A stretch of 64,000 nucleotides of DNA from positions 1,613,424,859-1,613,488,858 of the forward strand of contig NC_056725.1 of assembly GCF_019279795.1 (NCBI RefSeq). Reading direction: 5' to 3'. The position numbers and the translations under genes are program-made. Source of the DNA: Protopterus annectens (taxonomy: Eukaryota > Chordata > Ceratodontiformes > Protopteridae). Under the pieces are notes generated by a model, which was given only the letters and a program-made list of their open reading frames with translations, was not told the DNA's origin and did not search any database. Each line of letters begins with the position of its first letter. Within the stretch, counting starts at the first letter, position 1. This document shows positions 22,301 to 33,450 of the stretch, piece by piece.

Positions 22301-24269
22301 TACATTTATTATGCTTCATATCATGTGTTAAATACATTTATTATGCTTCATATCATGTGTTAAATACATTTATTATGCTACATATCATGTGTTAAATACA
22401 TTTATTATGCTTCATATCATGTGTTAAATACATTTATTATGCTACATATCATGTGTTAAATACATTTATTATGCTACATATCATGTGTTAAATACATTTA
22501 TTATGCTACATATCATGTGTTAAATACATTTATTATGCTACATATCATGTGTTAAATACATTTATTATGCTACATATCATGTGTTAAATACATTTATTAT
22601 GCTTCATATCATGTGTTAAATACATTTATTATGCTACATATCATGTGTTAAATACATTTATTATGCTACATATCATGTGTTAAACACATTTATTATGCTA
22701 CATATCATGTGTTAAACACATTTATTATGCTACATATCATGTGTTAAATACATTTATTATGCTACATATCATGTGTTAAATACATTTATTATGCTACATA
22801 TCATGTGTTAAATACATTTATTATGCTACATATCATGTGTTAAATACATTTATTATGCTACATATCATGTGTTAAATACATTTATTATGCTACATATCAT
22901 GTGTTAAATACATTTATTATGCTACATATCATGTGTTAAATACATTTATTATGCTACATATCATGTGTTAAATACATTTATTATGCTACATATCATGTGT
23001 TAAATACATTTATTATGCTACATATCATGTGTTAAATACATTTATTATGCTACATATCATGTGTTAAATACATTTATTATGCTACATATCATGTGTTAAA
23101 TACATTTATTATGCTACTATGTGTTAAATACATTTATTATGCTACATATCATGTGTTAAATACATTTCTCATGCTACATATCATGTGTTAAATACATTTA
23201 TTATGCTACATATGTGTTAAATACATTTATTATGCTACATATGTGTTAAATACATTTCTCATGCTACATATCATGTGTTAAATACATTTATTATGCTACA
23301 TATCATGTGGTAAACACATTTATTATGCTACATATCATGTGTTAAATACATTTATTATGCTACATATCATGTGTTAAATACATTTATTATGCTTCATATC
23401 ATGTGTTAAATACATTTATTATGCTACATATCATGTGTTAAATACATTTATTATGCTACATATCATGTGTTAAATACATTTCTTATGCTACATATCATGT
23501 GTTAAATACATTTCTCATGCTACATATCATGTGTTAAATACATTTATTATGCTACATATCATGTGTTAAATACATTTATTATGCTACATATCATGTGTTA
23601 AATACATTTATTATGCTACATATCATGTGTTAAATACATTTCTCATGCTACATATCATGTGTTAAATACATTTATTATGCTACATATCATGTGTTAAATA
23701 CATTTATTATGCTACATATCATGTGTTAAATACATTTATTATGCTACATATCATGTGTTAAATACATTTCTCATGCTACATATCATGTGTTAAATACATT
23801 TCTCATGCTACATATCATGTGTTAAATACATTTCTCATGCTACATATCATGTGTTAAATACATTTCTCATGCTACATATCATGTGTTAAACACATTTATT
23901 ATGCTACATATCATGTGTTAAATACATTTATTATGCTACATATCATGTGTTAAATACATTTCTCATGCTACATATCATGTGTTAAATACATTTCTCATGC
24001 TACATATCATGTGTTAAATACATTTCTCATGCTACATATCATGTGTTAAATACATTTCTCATGCTACATATCATGTGTTAAATACATTTCTCATGCTACA
24101 TATCATGTGTTAAATACATTTCTCATGCTACATATCATGTGTTAAATACATTTCTCATGCTACATATCATGTGTTAAATACATTTATTACTCCTATCATG
24201 GACTGCTTGTGCGCTTTCCATGGATGGACTGCTAGGATCTGATCATTTGAAAAAGGCCTCAAGTTATCA

Positions 24270-24412
24270 CCAACCAAAGGGGTTGGGGGTTAATATAATG
24301 GTTAAGGTGATTACATCATATTCACAAAGTACAGGGTATGAAAGGGAAATTGGATAGGCTTAAAATGGCTCACAAGGGTAGCTAGCCTAATACTTAACTA
24401 TGAACCTATGAC
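24270..24412 (+). mobile_element. Short tRNA-like SINE with CR1-type tail
   Basis: The head has an A-box-like taatataatggttaaggtg and, about 30 bases later, a B-box-like agggtatgaaag. The 3' part (ggcttaaaatggctc, tagcctaatac, ctatgaacctatgacc) is the tail seen on the CR1 copies at 3572-3625, 5585-5642 and, inverted, 63845-63925. That arrangement is what a SINE mobilised by this CR1 family would have. Diverged and short. Confidence 0.5.
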
Positions 24413-25902
24413 CTCTGAGATTTTCTCAGCATCTACTTTGAATTTAATTAAAATCTAAATATAATTCCGTTTGGACCTCAGAAAATGGGCTCACAAGCAT
24501 GCCACAGTTTATTGCCGTACTTATTGGATGGGAACATAAGCATCTCAATTTGCAGAGAGCAAAAATGATCTAAAGATGGCCTTGAGTTCCACCCCATTTT
24601 AATGGGAATTGCTCAGTGGTACTAGACAGTCATTAGCAAAGATAAAATATTTTCCTGGATAACCCCAAGTTCCAAACCATATATATTGTACTTTACATGT
24701 ATGGGTGAACTAAGGTTCACTCAGCAATATGAAAAATATGGGGAGACATTAGTCAGTCTTGATGTATACCTCCTTTGATAAAGGATCCTGGAAGGCAACC
24801 CCCACTAGTCCTATCCATGGCCAATGGAGAATGCCACAAGGTTTGCTGTACCTTGAGTAATTCTGAAAATATCCTGTAAAAGTCTTAAAGCTTAAACACG
24901 CAAACTGTTTTAGGAGATAAGTTGCTTTATAAATTTGGAAAAAAAATGTCTCTGTGGAGGATATACAGCTGAGTTTTCAGTTTGCATGCAGTGAATCTGA
25001 GTTTTGGACATTATTGATGTCCAGTCTTTCTGAATAAACCATACTGGGAAGGTTAGTTTGAAAATGTCTGTTTGCAGACCTGTAGTTGCGATACTTGGAT
25101 TTATCTTCACCTCAGAGGTTATCAATGCAGTTGCCCAATAAATGTCACGTTGTTCAGATCTTTGATTTTTTATAAATCACAATTATCAGAGTGGTTGGAT
25201 CAGAGCAAAAATCCAGTCTGTTGTTCTTGTTGCATTAAAAAAAGACATCATGATTCCATCAAAAAGGAAAAAGTACAGATGGTATATTTCAATTAAATGC
25301 CTTCCATTTCTGGGGCCTTACTATTGTACATACATTTGATTGTTTTTGCTATCTCCTCTATGCTATCAACCCTTAAATGAGGCTGCTTCCTCTTCAGAGA
25401 TATTCAGAAGATGATGGCTATTGAGACAGGGCAGACTTGTTGGGTTATTCCAGTTGGGATTGGTAGATAATGGAATTCATGGAAAGTTTGCAAGATAAAT
25501 GCAGAAGCCAAGGGCAAATGTTTCATTACCTCTGAGGGCTACAGTAAATTTAATTTGAAATGCAGTAATTTTATCTTGATCGCAGATTCTGGACCACTAA
25601 AAGTCTATTTTCAAGATAACAGTGATTTTGTTTATTTGAAGTTATAAAATGAGGGTTTTTTAAGGAAATTCCTGGCAAAGCCATATGCTTAGTGATCTAC
25701 TACATGATTTGACTTTTTGCATTTTGAGAGGACAAAAGAAACTCTGAGACAGTGCAATAATAATGTTATATTTCTTGAGGAAACAATAATCATTCAGTGT
25801 AATATATGCACCCAGAGCATAACATAAGGATGAACTGTAGCAGATCACAGTAATAATACCACTGTTTCCCATTCACCCAATCTTAGAGAGATTACTAGTC
25901 TT
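24413..25902. other. No recognisable gene or repeat
   Basis: AT-rich sequence with short overlapping frames at 24910-25300 and 25660-25872 that match nothing I recognise. Confidence 0.5.
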
Positions 25903-26241
25903 GGGCAGCCATGGTGGTGCAGCGGTTAGCATTGCTGCCTCACAGCAGTTCTCCGGTTCGATCCTTGGCTAGGGTGCCTTCTGAACGGAGTCTGCATGCC
26001 TCCCTGTGGTGGCATGGGTTTCCTCTGGGTGTTCTGGTTTCCTCCTACATCCCAAAGACATGCTGTAGGTGGATTGAACACTCTAAATTGGCCCTAGGTA
26101 TGTGTGTGCATGTGCCTTCTGTGGAAGGTTGGGTGACAGGCTGGCAACTCGACATTGAAAAAACTCTACTGCTAATCATGAGTGAACAGGTGATCTGCTG
26201 TGGTGACCCCTAACTGGGAAAAGCCGAAAGAAAAAGAAGGG
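25903..26241 (+). mobile_element. tRNA-derived SINE, near full length
   Basis: The head has an A box (tggtgcagcggttagca) and a B box (ggttcgatcc), as in SINEs from tRNA genes. The body contains ctgcatgcctccctgtggtg, gggtttcctctgggtg and aaagacatgctgtaggtgga. The 3' end is gtggtgacccctaactggga then aaagccgaaagaaaaagaag. This head, body and end are widespread in fish genomes. The same 3' end recurs at 60222-60375. Confidence 0.85.
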
Positions 26242-27439
26242 AGAGCCATAAAACAGGAATAGCAGATTGAGTTCTACCCCTTGGTGCTTAGTTATAAAGT
26301 GTACTGCCACTAACTAATTAGACTACAATATGCATACTTTTTTCCTGTGTTGCTAAGTATTTCAGGTGATAGATTACTTAGCTATAGTTCCACCTTAGTG
26401 TTGTCATTTGTAATATTGACTCTATTTTTACAGACAAAGAACAGAATTGCTGCATTCATTCGTGGAATCAATTAAGTATTGGGGGAATTTGTGTGTCAAG
26501 GCATAATTAACAAGTGTTTCTGCCTATGATGCTGAAATACTGTATCAAGGCTAAAGACTTGAAGGACATATTTCTGGAGTTTGCTTGTTTCATGCACATT
26601 TATAATTTTGCCAGCAATTTTCTTTCAGATGATTGACATGATGCAGTTCACACAGAAAGAGGTGAAAATAAACACACTTGTTATATATGCATGTAGGTGA
26701 ATATTACTTTGGTATTACAAAATTGCATTTATAGTCACACATTTTTTATTTTGTCACTTCAGCTCAATGATCACTGTTGTATATCATGGTGCACTTTTAT
26801 TGTACTAACTTGTATAAATGTAATAACCTGCAGTTATTTGCCATCCACTGTAGTACCTTTGTATTGTAACCATATATATCTGTATGTGTATGTATATATA
26901 ATGTAATAAACTTGTTGTGCTTGATTATTTTCATTGTAACCCTGTCTGTTGTGTCAAGAGTCTCTTGTTAGATACTGCAATCTACCAGTTTCTCCTGATA
27001 TGTTACCCTCTGATAATGGTCTGTACCTGTCCTAGCTTCAGATCTTGTTTACTGCCATTGGAGATGGTCAGTCCTCATGTCAGCTAAGTGCTCACAAAAT
27101 TTTTTCCACGTGGAAAAAATGGCACTCCAGCCTTCTTCTTCCATTAGATAATAGATATTACAAAAGCAAAACATGTTTGTGTTTATTAGGATATCCTATG
27201 GATTCATTAAAGGACTTTGCGCTAAAAAGGCCATTCTCCCATGATGTGCCGATTTGTGATTCAGAGATATGTTAGTTGTAGTGAGGTTATTGCCAGCTAA
27301 TTTATATGTCTGAATCACATTCACCACCACATGTTGCCTTTTTTGGTAGTAAAGTGCTACTTGTGTACGCGATGGAATTCCCCAAGTCTCTCTCCCACAA
27401 ATGCAAGTACTCACAGCATGAACGCACTCTCATAAACTG
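26242..27439. other. No recognisable gene
   Basis: AT-rich sequence with no domain-like frames. Confidence 0.5.
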
Positions 27440-27597
<158 letters not shown>

Positions 27598-27660
27598 AAT
27601 ATTCTCATACTTTTTTCCCTGACCTATTTTTCCTCCTGTTGTTCCCCACACCCCATAATA

Positions 27661-28019
27661 GTTGAAGTGCCATTACTGCACCTATAAATTATGGCACAGT
27701 GGTCTAATAAATCCCCCTAAACCCTGATCACTGTGGTGCTGTTGGTGCCATTATGATATTTCTACTCCAAGAGATTCCTGGTGGTCTAGTGTATCCCCCA
27801 CTCCCAATGCCCATACTGCTGATGGTGCCATTATGGCACTTCTACTCCATGAAATTCCTGGTGGTCCAGTGTATCCCCCACACCCATCGTCCATACTGCT
27901 GATGGTGCCATTATGGCATTCCTAAACAGGGTATACCCTGCTGTATAGTTGCTCCCCCCACCCCTGATCCCTATTGTGGTGTCAGTGCCATTACAGCACT
28001 TGCTTTAACAGTTTTTTCT
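27661..28019 (+). repeat. 80-bp tandem repeat, about 4.5 copies
   Basis: Copies start at 27661, 27741, 27821, 27901 and 27981, an exact 80-base step. Each contains gtgccatta near its start, and most have a C-run near position 55. Copies 2 and 3 are most alike. The block sits just before the gag-like frame of the DIRS element, so it may be its 5' terminal or leader region. Eighty is not a multiple of three. Confidence 0.9.
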
Positions 28020-28680
28020 AGTGTCTAGAGGACTGACAATGCATTTCAGCTTTCCTCAAAGAACCTGTTGCAGTGGTAACAAATTCTTCCAGAAACTCCA
28101 GTCAGTCCCATTCAGAGAATGTGTAAGATGAGACATGCGGGCTCCTAAATGGAGTCCATCACTTCAGACATGGACTTGGACAATAGACAGGGATCCCCGC
28201 AATTCCTCATTAGATGAAGTCCTTGAATTAATGAGACAGAGAGGATCATGGCCCACTGAAACAGGCTCTCAGGATGAGGAAGGGATATTTGAGGCATACC
28301 ATTCTGCTCCCTGTACCTCTTGGATGGTCCCTCCAGCAGATAGTCTTATTGTCCTGGTCACCAGGAGTACATGGCCAGAGTCTGACACTACAAAAACTGT
28401 ACCTCACAAGCTAGACAAAAGGATAGGCATTTCTGGTTCAAAGGACTTCTATTGGGCAATATGATTTTTGCAGCTGCAATCAAGAAGGAACTCATATATG
28501 CTCCATAATGCAGTCAATGGAGCATCTAGAGCAGGAGGTATAATTGTCACTATGCGATGCCATTCCTGATTATGCTTATTTGATTTTCCAGACAGCTTAA
28601 AGTTGTTTTTCACCAACACCCTCTTTGATGGCAACACTCTTCATTTCTATGGTGAGGAAGAAGTTATCAAAATGTGAACA
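28020..28680 (+). pseudogene. DIRS-type element: gag-like region
   Basis: The frame 28135-28464 contains SLDEVLELMRQRGSWP, then ADSLIVLVTRSTWPESDTT and HKLDKRIGISGSKDFYW, and the next piece has TNTLFDGNTLHFYGEEE. I read this as a DIRS Gag by its resemblance to the W..SDTT..VPHKLD...FYW block and by position, upstream of a clear DIRS RT and recombinase. Broken by stops. Confidence 0.5.
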
Positions 28681-29384
28681 AGAATGAAAGATGCTGTCTG
28701 CTGTAAGGGTTAAATCTGAGAACTCACAACAATCTTTTAGCAGGAATTAGATGGGCTCCAAGTTACTGTTGTTTAGAAAACCCCAGCATCTGTTCTTTGA
28801 TTTTTCCACAGTTAGTGGCATCCTTGTCAGAGTTGGTTCTTTAAATGAATGTTAAAAAAGAGGTTGTGGAGATCTTCAGAATCAAAGTTTTCAAGGTTCC
28901 TTCTCCAGAAAGGAGAACCGGTGACCCAGAAGTCTTGCCCAACTGCCCACTTTGAAATGTTGATGGGGGCATCTATCTTTCCACTCCAGTGTGTGGCTGG
29001 CTATCAAGCAGGATAGATGGGAAAGCGAGATAACATCTGGATATTAAATCATTCCCTTCCCTACTCAGAAACTTTTGCCAATGCCAGAAATTCCAATCCA
29101 CCGATTCAAAGAGCCCCAAAAGGAGTTACATATCCTCCCTTTAAAATAGATCCATGCAGAAAGTCCCACCAGATAAAAGCAAGTCAGCAATTTGTTTCAG
29201 ATTTTTTTAGTACCAAACAACAACAATGACATCAAACCATTTCCAGACCTCACTGGCCTAAACCAGTATGTTAAAATAACCCCATTCAGGATGGTCACAG
29301 CGCAAGCAGTTCTGACCTATCTAAGGGCTAATAACTGGATGTGCTCAACAGAACTCTAGGATGCTTACCTTCACATAAAGATTA

Positions 29385-29960
29385 CAAAATAATCTGAGGG
29401 TTCTTTCACTTATTGCTAGGAGCCAGACACTATCAGTTCAGAGTTATGTCCTTCGATCCCATCACAGCCCTCTGAGTGCTCATTGAGTGCATGCCAGTGG
29501 TCACAGCCTTTCTGTGACTACAGAGAATAAGTATTTTTGCATATCTAAATGATTAGCTCTTTGCTGCAACAAACTTAGGGTCATAACAATTAGGTAGTGG
29601 TTCTGTTGTAATGCTGTGCCAATCCTCAAGTATTTCTGTCACCCTTGAAAACTCTTGCTCCACCTAACATAGTAGATCAAATGTATTGGATGTTGTCTAG
29701 GTATAAGGAAATGTTTTATATGTCTACCTACAGAATGAATTCTCATCAACAGAAATACTGTGCTTCTTTTGCTACAACAGCACTCCCTTACAGCTTCTCC
29801 TGTCTCAGAGGTACTACAGTTCTTGACATTGCTCTGTAAAGTAGGATCTAGGTTTTCTCCCATTAATGTACAGTTAGCCACTTTCTTCAATTATCATTAT
29901 GGCATATCAGCTTTGATATCACACAAGCTATGCAAAGCTTTCTTTAAATAGCTCTTTCTG
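29385..29960 (+). pseudogene. DIRS-type reverse transcriptase remnant
   Basis: From about 29430 one frame reads FRVMSFDPITA, ECMPVVTAFL and LQRISIFAYLNDxLFAATN. This corresponds to the DIRS RT pattern FRVMPFGL...C...VAAFLR..G..IF.YLDDWL. The catalytic YLDD is changed to YLND and three TGA/TAG stops interrupt it. Further on GNVLYVYLQNEF and MFYMSTYRMNSHQQKYCA continue the C-terminal part. The RNase H and methyltransferase-like parts expected next are missing. Confidence 0.7.
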
Positions 29961-29984
29961 TTATGTCCTCATGTCAAGGACCCC

Positions 29985-30240
29985 ATGCCTTCTTGGGAGA
30001 TAAATTTAGTTTTAGAGGCCTTAATAAGATTACGCTTCAAACCAGCCTTCTTGGGAAATCATTTTTTCTTGATGGCTATTAATTCTACCAAGAGAATATT
30101 GAAACTTCATGCCTTCTCCTCTGCTGTTCCTTACCTGGTTTTCCACAAAGATAATGTCTCACTGAGAGCTGATCTGTCCTTTGTCCATAAAATAGATTCA
30201 GAATGGCCCATATGTAGCTATACTTGGGTTTCATAAGAAC
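29985..30240 (+). pseudogene. DIRS-type tyrosine recombinase, N-terminal part
   Basis: An 83-residue frame reads INLVLEALIRLRFKPAFLGN, FFLMAINSTKRILKLHAFSS and PYLVFHKDNVSLRADLSFV. DIRS tyrosine recombinases have L..AL...PFEP, then A.TSARRV.EL.AL, then YL.FH.DKV.LR.DP.F. The catalytic arginine region ARRV appears as TKRI, keeping an Arg. The C-terminal H-x-x-R and Tyr are absent because a Penelope-like sequence follows at once. DIRS elements insert through this recombinase rather than a DDE integrase. Confidence 0.7.
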
Positions 30241-30249
30241 TTTCAATGT

Positions 30250-30605
30250 CCAGGATGCTGTAATTGTGAAACAAGGATGATTGTTTATGTGGGGACATGT
30301 ACAGCTTGTCCAGGATTTTATGTCGGAAAGACAACTAGAAGGTTAAGGGATAGAATTTCAGAGCATGTTCAAGACATCAAAAATAAAAAAAAACAAGCAG
30401 TTATTTTTTATATGCACAGTACATCATGTACCAACTTTAATAAATTTATATTCTTCATTATTAATAAAGTTAACACCAGGGGGGGGCCTTAAGTTAGAAG
30501 TTGAAATAAAGGAAACCGAGTGGCAGATAAGGTTAAATGCAAAACAGGAACCAGGAATAAATGACTACATTTTGATTTCAGCAATACTGAAACACAAGGC
30601 ATGAC
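30250..30605 (+). pseudogene. Penelope-like element: GIY-YIG endonuclease domain
   Basis: The frame 30277-30492 reads IVYVGTCTACPGFYVGKTTR then RLRDRISEHVQDIKNK, the GIY-YIG pattern (Y-V...C..FYVGKT.R.L..R..EH). After a frameshift at a G-run (30480-30486) LEVEIKETEWQIRLNAKQEP with GINDYI matches the following E..WI..L....P.GLN block. In Penelope-like elements this domain is the C-terminal endonuclease behind the RT. The RT itself is not present here. Confidence 0.85.
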
Positions 30606-30795
30606 AACTATAAAGCCTGATTAGTATGGGAATATATTTGTATTGCATTTTTATTGTATTCTTATGAAATTTAATGCACAAGAGAATGTATTTTCAAACA
30701 GTAATTGTTTTATGGTTATAATATTCACTGTGTGCTAATTGAATTTGATTGGAATACTGTGGGACGTGGAAGGAAGTCACATTTTTGGAGTGGCA

Positions 30796-30895
30796 CATTG
30801 ACCCTGATGATGCCCTTTTGTACATGCAAAAGCACTTATTCACTGTTTTTATTGTTTTTAAATTAAAAATAAAGTGTTTCCATCCAAGCACGAAC
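30796..30895 (+). mobile_element. Penelope-like element 3' tail
   Basis: CTGATGA at 30804-30810, a loose TGC/GCA hairpin, then GCAAAAGC and AAATAAAGTG about 45 bases later. It lies about 200 bases 3' of the GIY-YIG frame and so identifies the other similar tails in this window. Confidence 0.55.
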
Positions 30896-31884
30896 TGGTC
30901 ATTAGTAGTTTATGGTTTTGTGGAACAGCAAGTATTGTCGTTTCATTTAGATACAGAATCTAACTTGAATCAACCAATCCATTTACCAGTGTTATTCCCC
31001 AATCATTTGAACAAAGAAAAATATTTATTGCATGTATTGGATGTTCATTGACAATTACAGTTCTGTCTACACAGAGCCAGAGCATTTCAGAAAGATTCCC
31101 AATTGTTTATTTCTTTCACCCAAAGGAAGTTGTTGAAAAAGATTTTTAACAAACCTTGTCCAAATGGTTATCAGATTCTATAACCTTTATCTACTCAAAT
31201 AATAAAATAACTTTTCCATTCAATCCAAAAGCTCTTACCACTAGTTAACTGCATTTTTTTTCTTAAAATTCTGGTGGAGGAAATGTGTACTGCAGCTACA
31301 TAGTTTACCTTATATACATTTGCCATGCATTCTAAACTAGATATAATATTCAGATTTAGAAGTTCCTTCAGGGCTTTGATTCTGAAAGGTTACTTGTCAT
31401 GATATCATCCAAGATATAAAAGGCAGCTTCAGATTCTGTCCCAGAAGAAAGACTGGACAGAATAATGAAACAGAATTCAAAAGTTATATACTTTATATAA
31501 TGTTGGCGCCTTCTCATCTTAGTCCATCTTATATGACTTCTTTCCCTCCACCCCACTTCAGAATTATCACTGTGCTCCCAATTATCTTTATAGAATATTT
31601 TTCATGTAAGGGACTACCTGTTTTTTGTACTTGGCAAACTCAGTCTGACACCAGGAGGATGAGCATGGCATTATGGGTATGGGAAGGTAATGTTCAGGAG
31701 CTCAAGGCTGAGAGCATTAGCTGATTGCCTGATCACATCCAACAAGTGGCTCCAGTCCCAGTAGTCATATAGGACGGACTAGGCTGAAAAGGATCCAGCT
31801 TTCTGGTAAGTATATTACTTCCATTTTTTACTGTAACAAAACGGAACTTACTATTTGTACTTGTAAAAATGTGCTTCTGTAATT
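30896..31884. other. No recognisable gene
   Basis: AT-rich sequence with short frames only. Confidence 0.5.
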
Positions 31885-31975
31885 TTGTGGAACTTTTCTC
31901 CTTGGGCCATCCCTGAAAAGACATAGCAATGTACCAGATGGACTACCCAATAAACAAATGCAAATACATAAACAA
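31885..31975 (+). mobile_element. Family B LINE 3' tail
   Basis: Contains acttttctccttgggccatc, cctgaaaag, ctacccaataaacaaatgca and aataca, the same block as at 33345, 38383 and (minus) 4390. Confidence 0.55.
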
Positions 31976-32079
31976 GAATAATCTATATACAAGATTAATT
32001 TCAAGCATCAGAATGAAATTAGGAAATGTTAGTCTCTTTTCATATCTAATTTGTGGACCTTGATCCCATGTTCAAAAAC

Positions 32080-33450
32080 AGCAAATCCGACAGTAATCTG
32101 CCCAGTCTCAAATCTGGCTGGCCACCAAAAAATTATTAATTCTCCTCAATAAAATCCTGTCTGCAAAACTGTCAACAATTTCTAACCCCCCCCCCCCAAA
32201 AAAAAAAAAAAAACGAATTCTGTTGACAAAACACTGTTCTGAAAATAACATTTTCACAGTTACACCAGTAAACTAAAGTAAACTAGAATTAGTTACAAAT
32301 GCAAAACTTCTGGGAGTCAGTATACATGAAATCTTTGACTTTGATTTTCAAATGGTCATAAGAAACCACACCAAAACCTTTCCTTAATAACATTTCTAAG
32401 AAAATCACTGTCTCTTCTTACCTACTTCCAACAGTACTGTATGCCACAACAGTTGTTATTAACTCTCATGCCACATTATTGTTTAAACAAGAGCAGTGCT
32501 TCAACAAAATTGCAAGATTTGCAGTCAGTATATCTGTCAAAACTTACCATTGCATATCCTTGAAACTCCTCAACTGAACTGAACGATGCAATCATCTTAC
32601 CTTCTCCTATCTAATACTGTTCACATCTTACTGTATTATCCTGAAAGGTGGTCCTCTTAAACTAATTTGCTAAATTGATAAAGACACCTTAGCTTGGCAG
32701 ATTAATGTCTTGTTTTTATAGTTAGGGCCATAATGCTGCTGTTAATATTCTGGACTCTGCCTTTATGTCAAAGGCTTGAAACTCAGTCCTGATATATGTC
32801 AGACAACAATCTCATTCACATATGTTTAAAACTCAGTTAAAGCAGTATTGTAAAGACCCCTATCTTTGCTCCTGCTCCATTGTCCCAGGATAGAACCTTG
32901 TCCATAAAGGCTCCTTCCATCAATTAATGCTTATTTTCTACAATTAGCTCTATATCTCCAGTATCATCTGCTGATGACACATTGATATTATAAAAATCAC
33001 TCTGCTCCTTGTAACCTTCTGTTTCTCTGTCTTTCTGCTGTGTAACTGAGCTGGTGTTACTTCCTGACTCCACTCTCAATTCCTTGTCTCTGTATTTCTT
33101 CATTTCTTTTCCCCCTCGTATTAATCCTTTCCATATTGCATTAACACATTTGTCTTATGACAAAGGAACATTATACTTTTCTAAGTTTAAAATGACTTTT
33201 CTTTACTTTTCTCCACTTGTATTGTGATGTACTGTTAATATAAAGTGCAATGCATTTATTATTTCATTCTGCCATTCATTATGTCTGTATCTATTATTGT
33301 AATTGATACCACTCATATTATTTTACTAAATTGTTACTGTCTTTCAAGCTTTTTCCTTGGGCCTCCACAAATAATGGGTTATTTCATGCTCAGTCAGATC
33401 TTCCTGATAAGCAAATACAAATAAATAATAAATAAATATGCGTGTTTCTT
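32080..33450 (+). pseudogene. Family B LINE: RT C-terminal part and 3' end
   Basis: Around 32290 the frame gives LVTNAKLLGVSIHEIFDFDF, the 'K.LGV.ID..L.F..H' block that follows the RT active site, then LPTSNSTVC and other C-terminal fragments over several frames. A C-run and an A-run at 32188-32215 have been added. The 3' end is ctttttccttgggcctccac then cctgataagcaaatacaaat and an (AATA)n tail. Decayed. Confidence 0.6.

Larger units (their letters stand above)
18376..24190. repeat. 32-bp minisatellite array, about 180 copies
   Basis: The unit (atcatgtgttaaatacattt then cttatgctacat) is 32 bases, about 22% GC, with no CpG. Shorter 28-base units lack four bases (tatgtgtt instead of tatcatgtgtt). 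Variants differ mainly at two places: ATAC/ACAC/ATTC before ATTT, and CTTATG, CTCATG, ATTATG or GTTATG after it. The left third is diverse. The right part is very uniform: mostly ATTATG at 22.0-23.3 kb, and only CTCATG at 23.95-24.18 kb. The unit length is not a multiple of three and contains stops, so it is not coding. It ends abruptly at unrelated sequence. Confidence 0.98.

Noticed and set aside
18376..24190. CRISPR-like repeated array
   Set aside because: The units are contiguous with no unique spacers, vary gradually, and sit in vertebrate DNA. It is a minisatellite.
25903..25975. Functional tRNA gene
   Set aside because: A and B boxes are present but there is no cloverleaf acceptor pairing, and the sequence continues into a SINE body.
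25911..26213. 100-residue open frame as a gene
   Set aside because: It is the translation of a tRNA-derived SINE.
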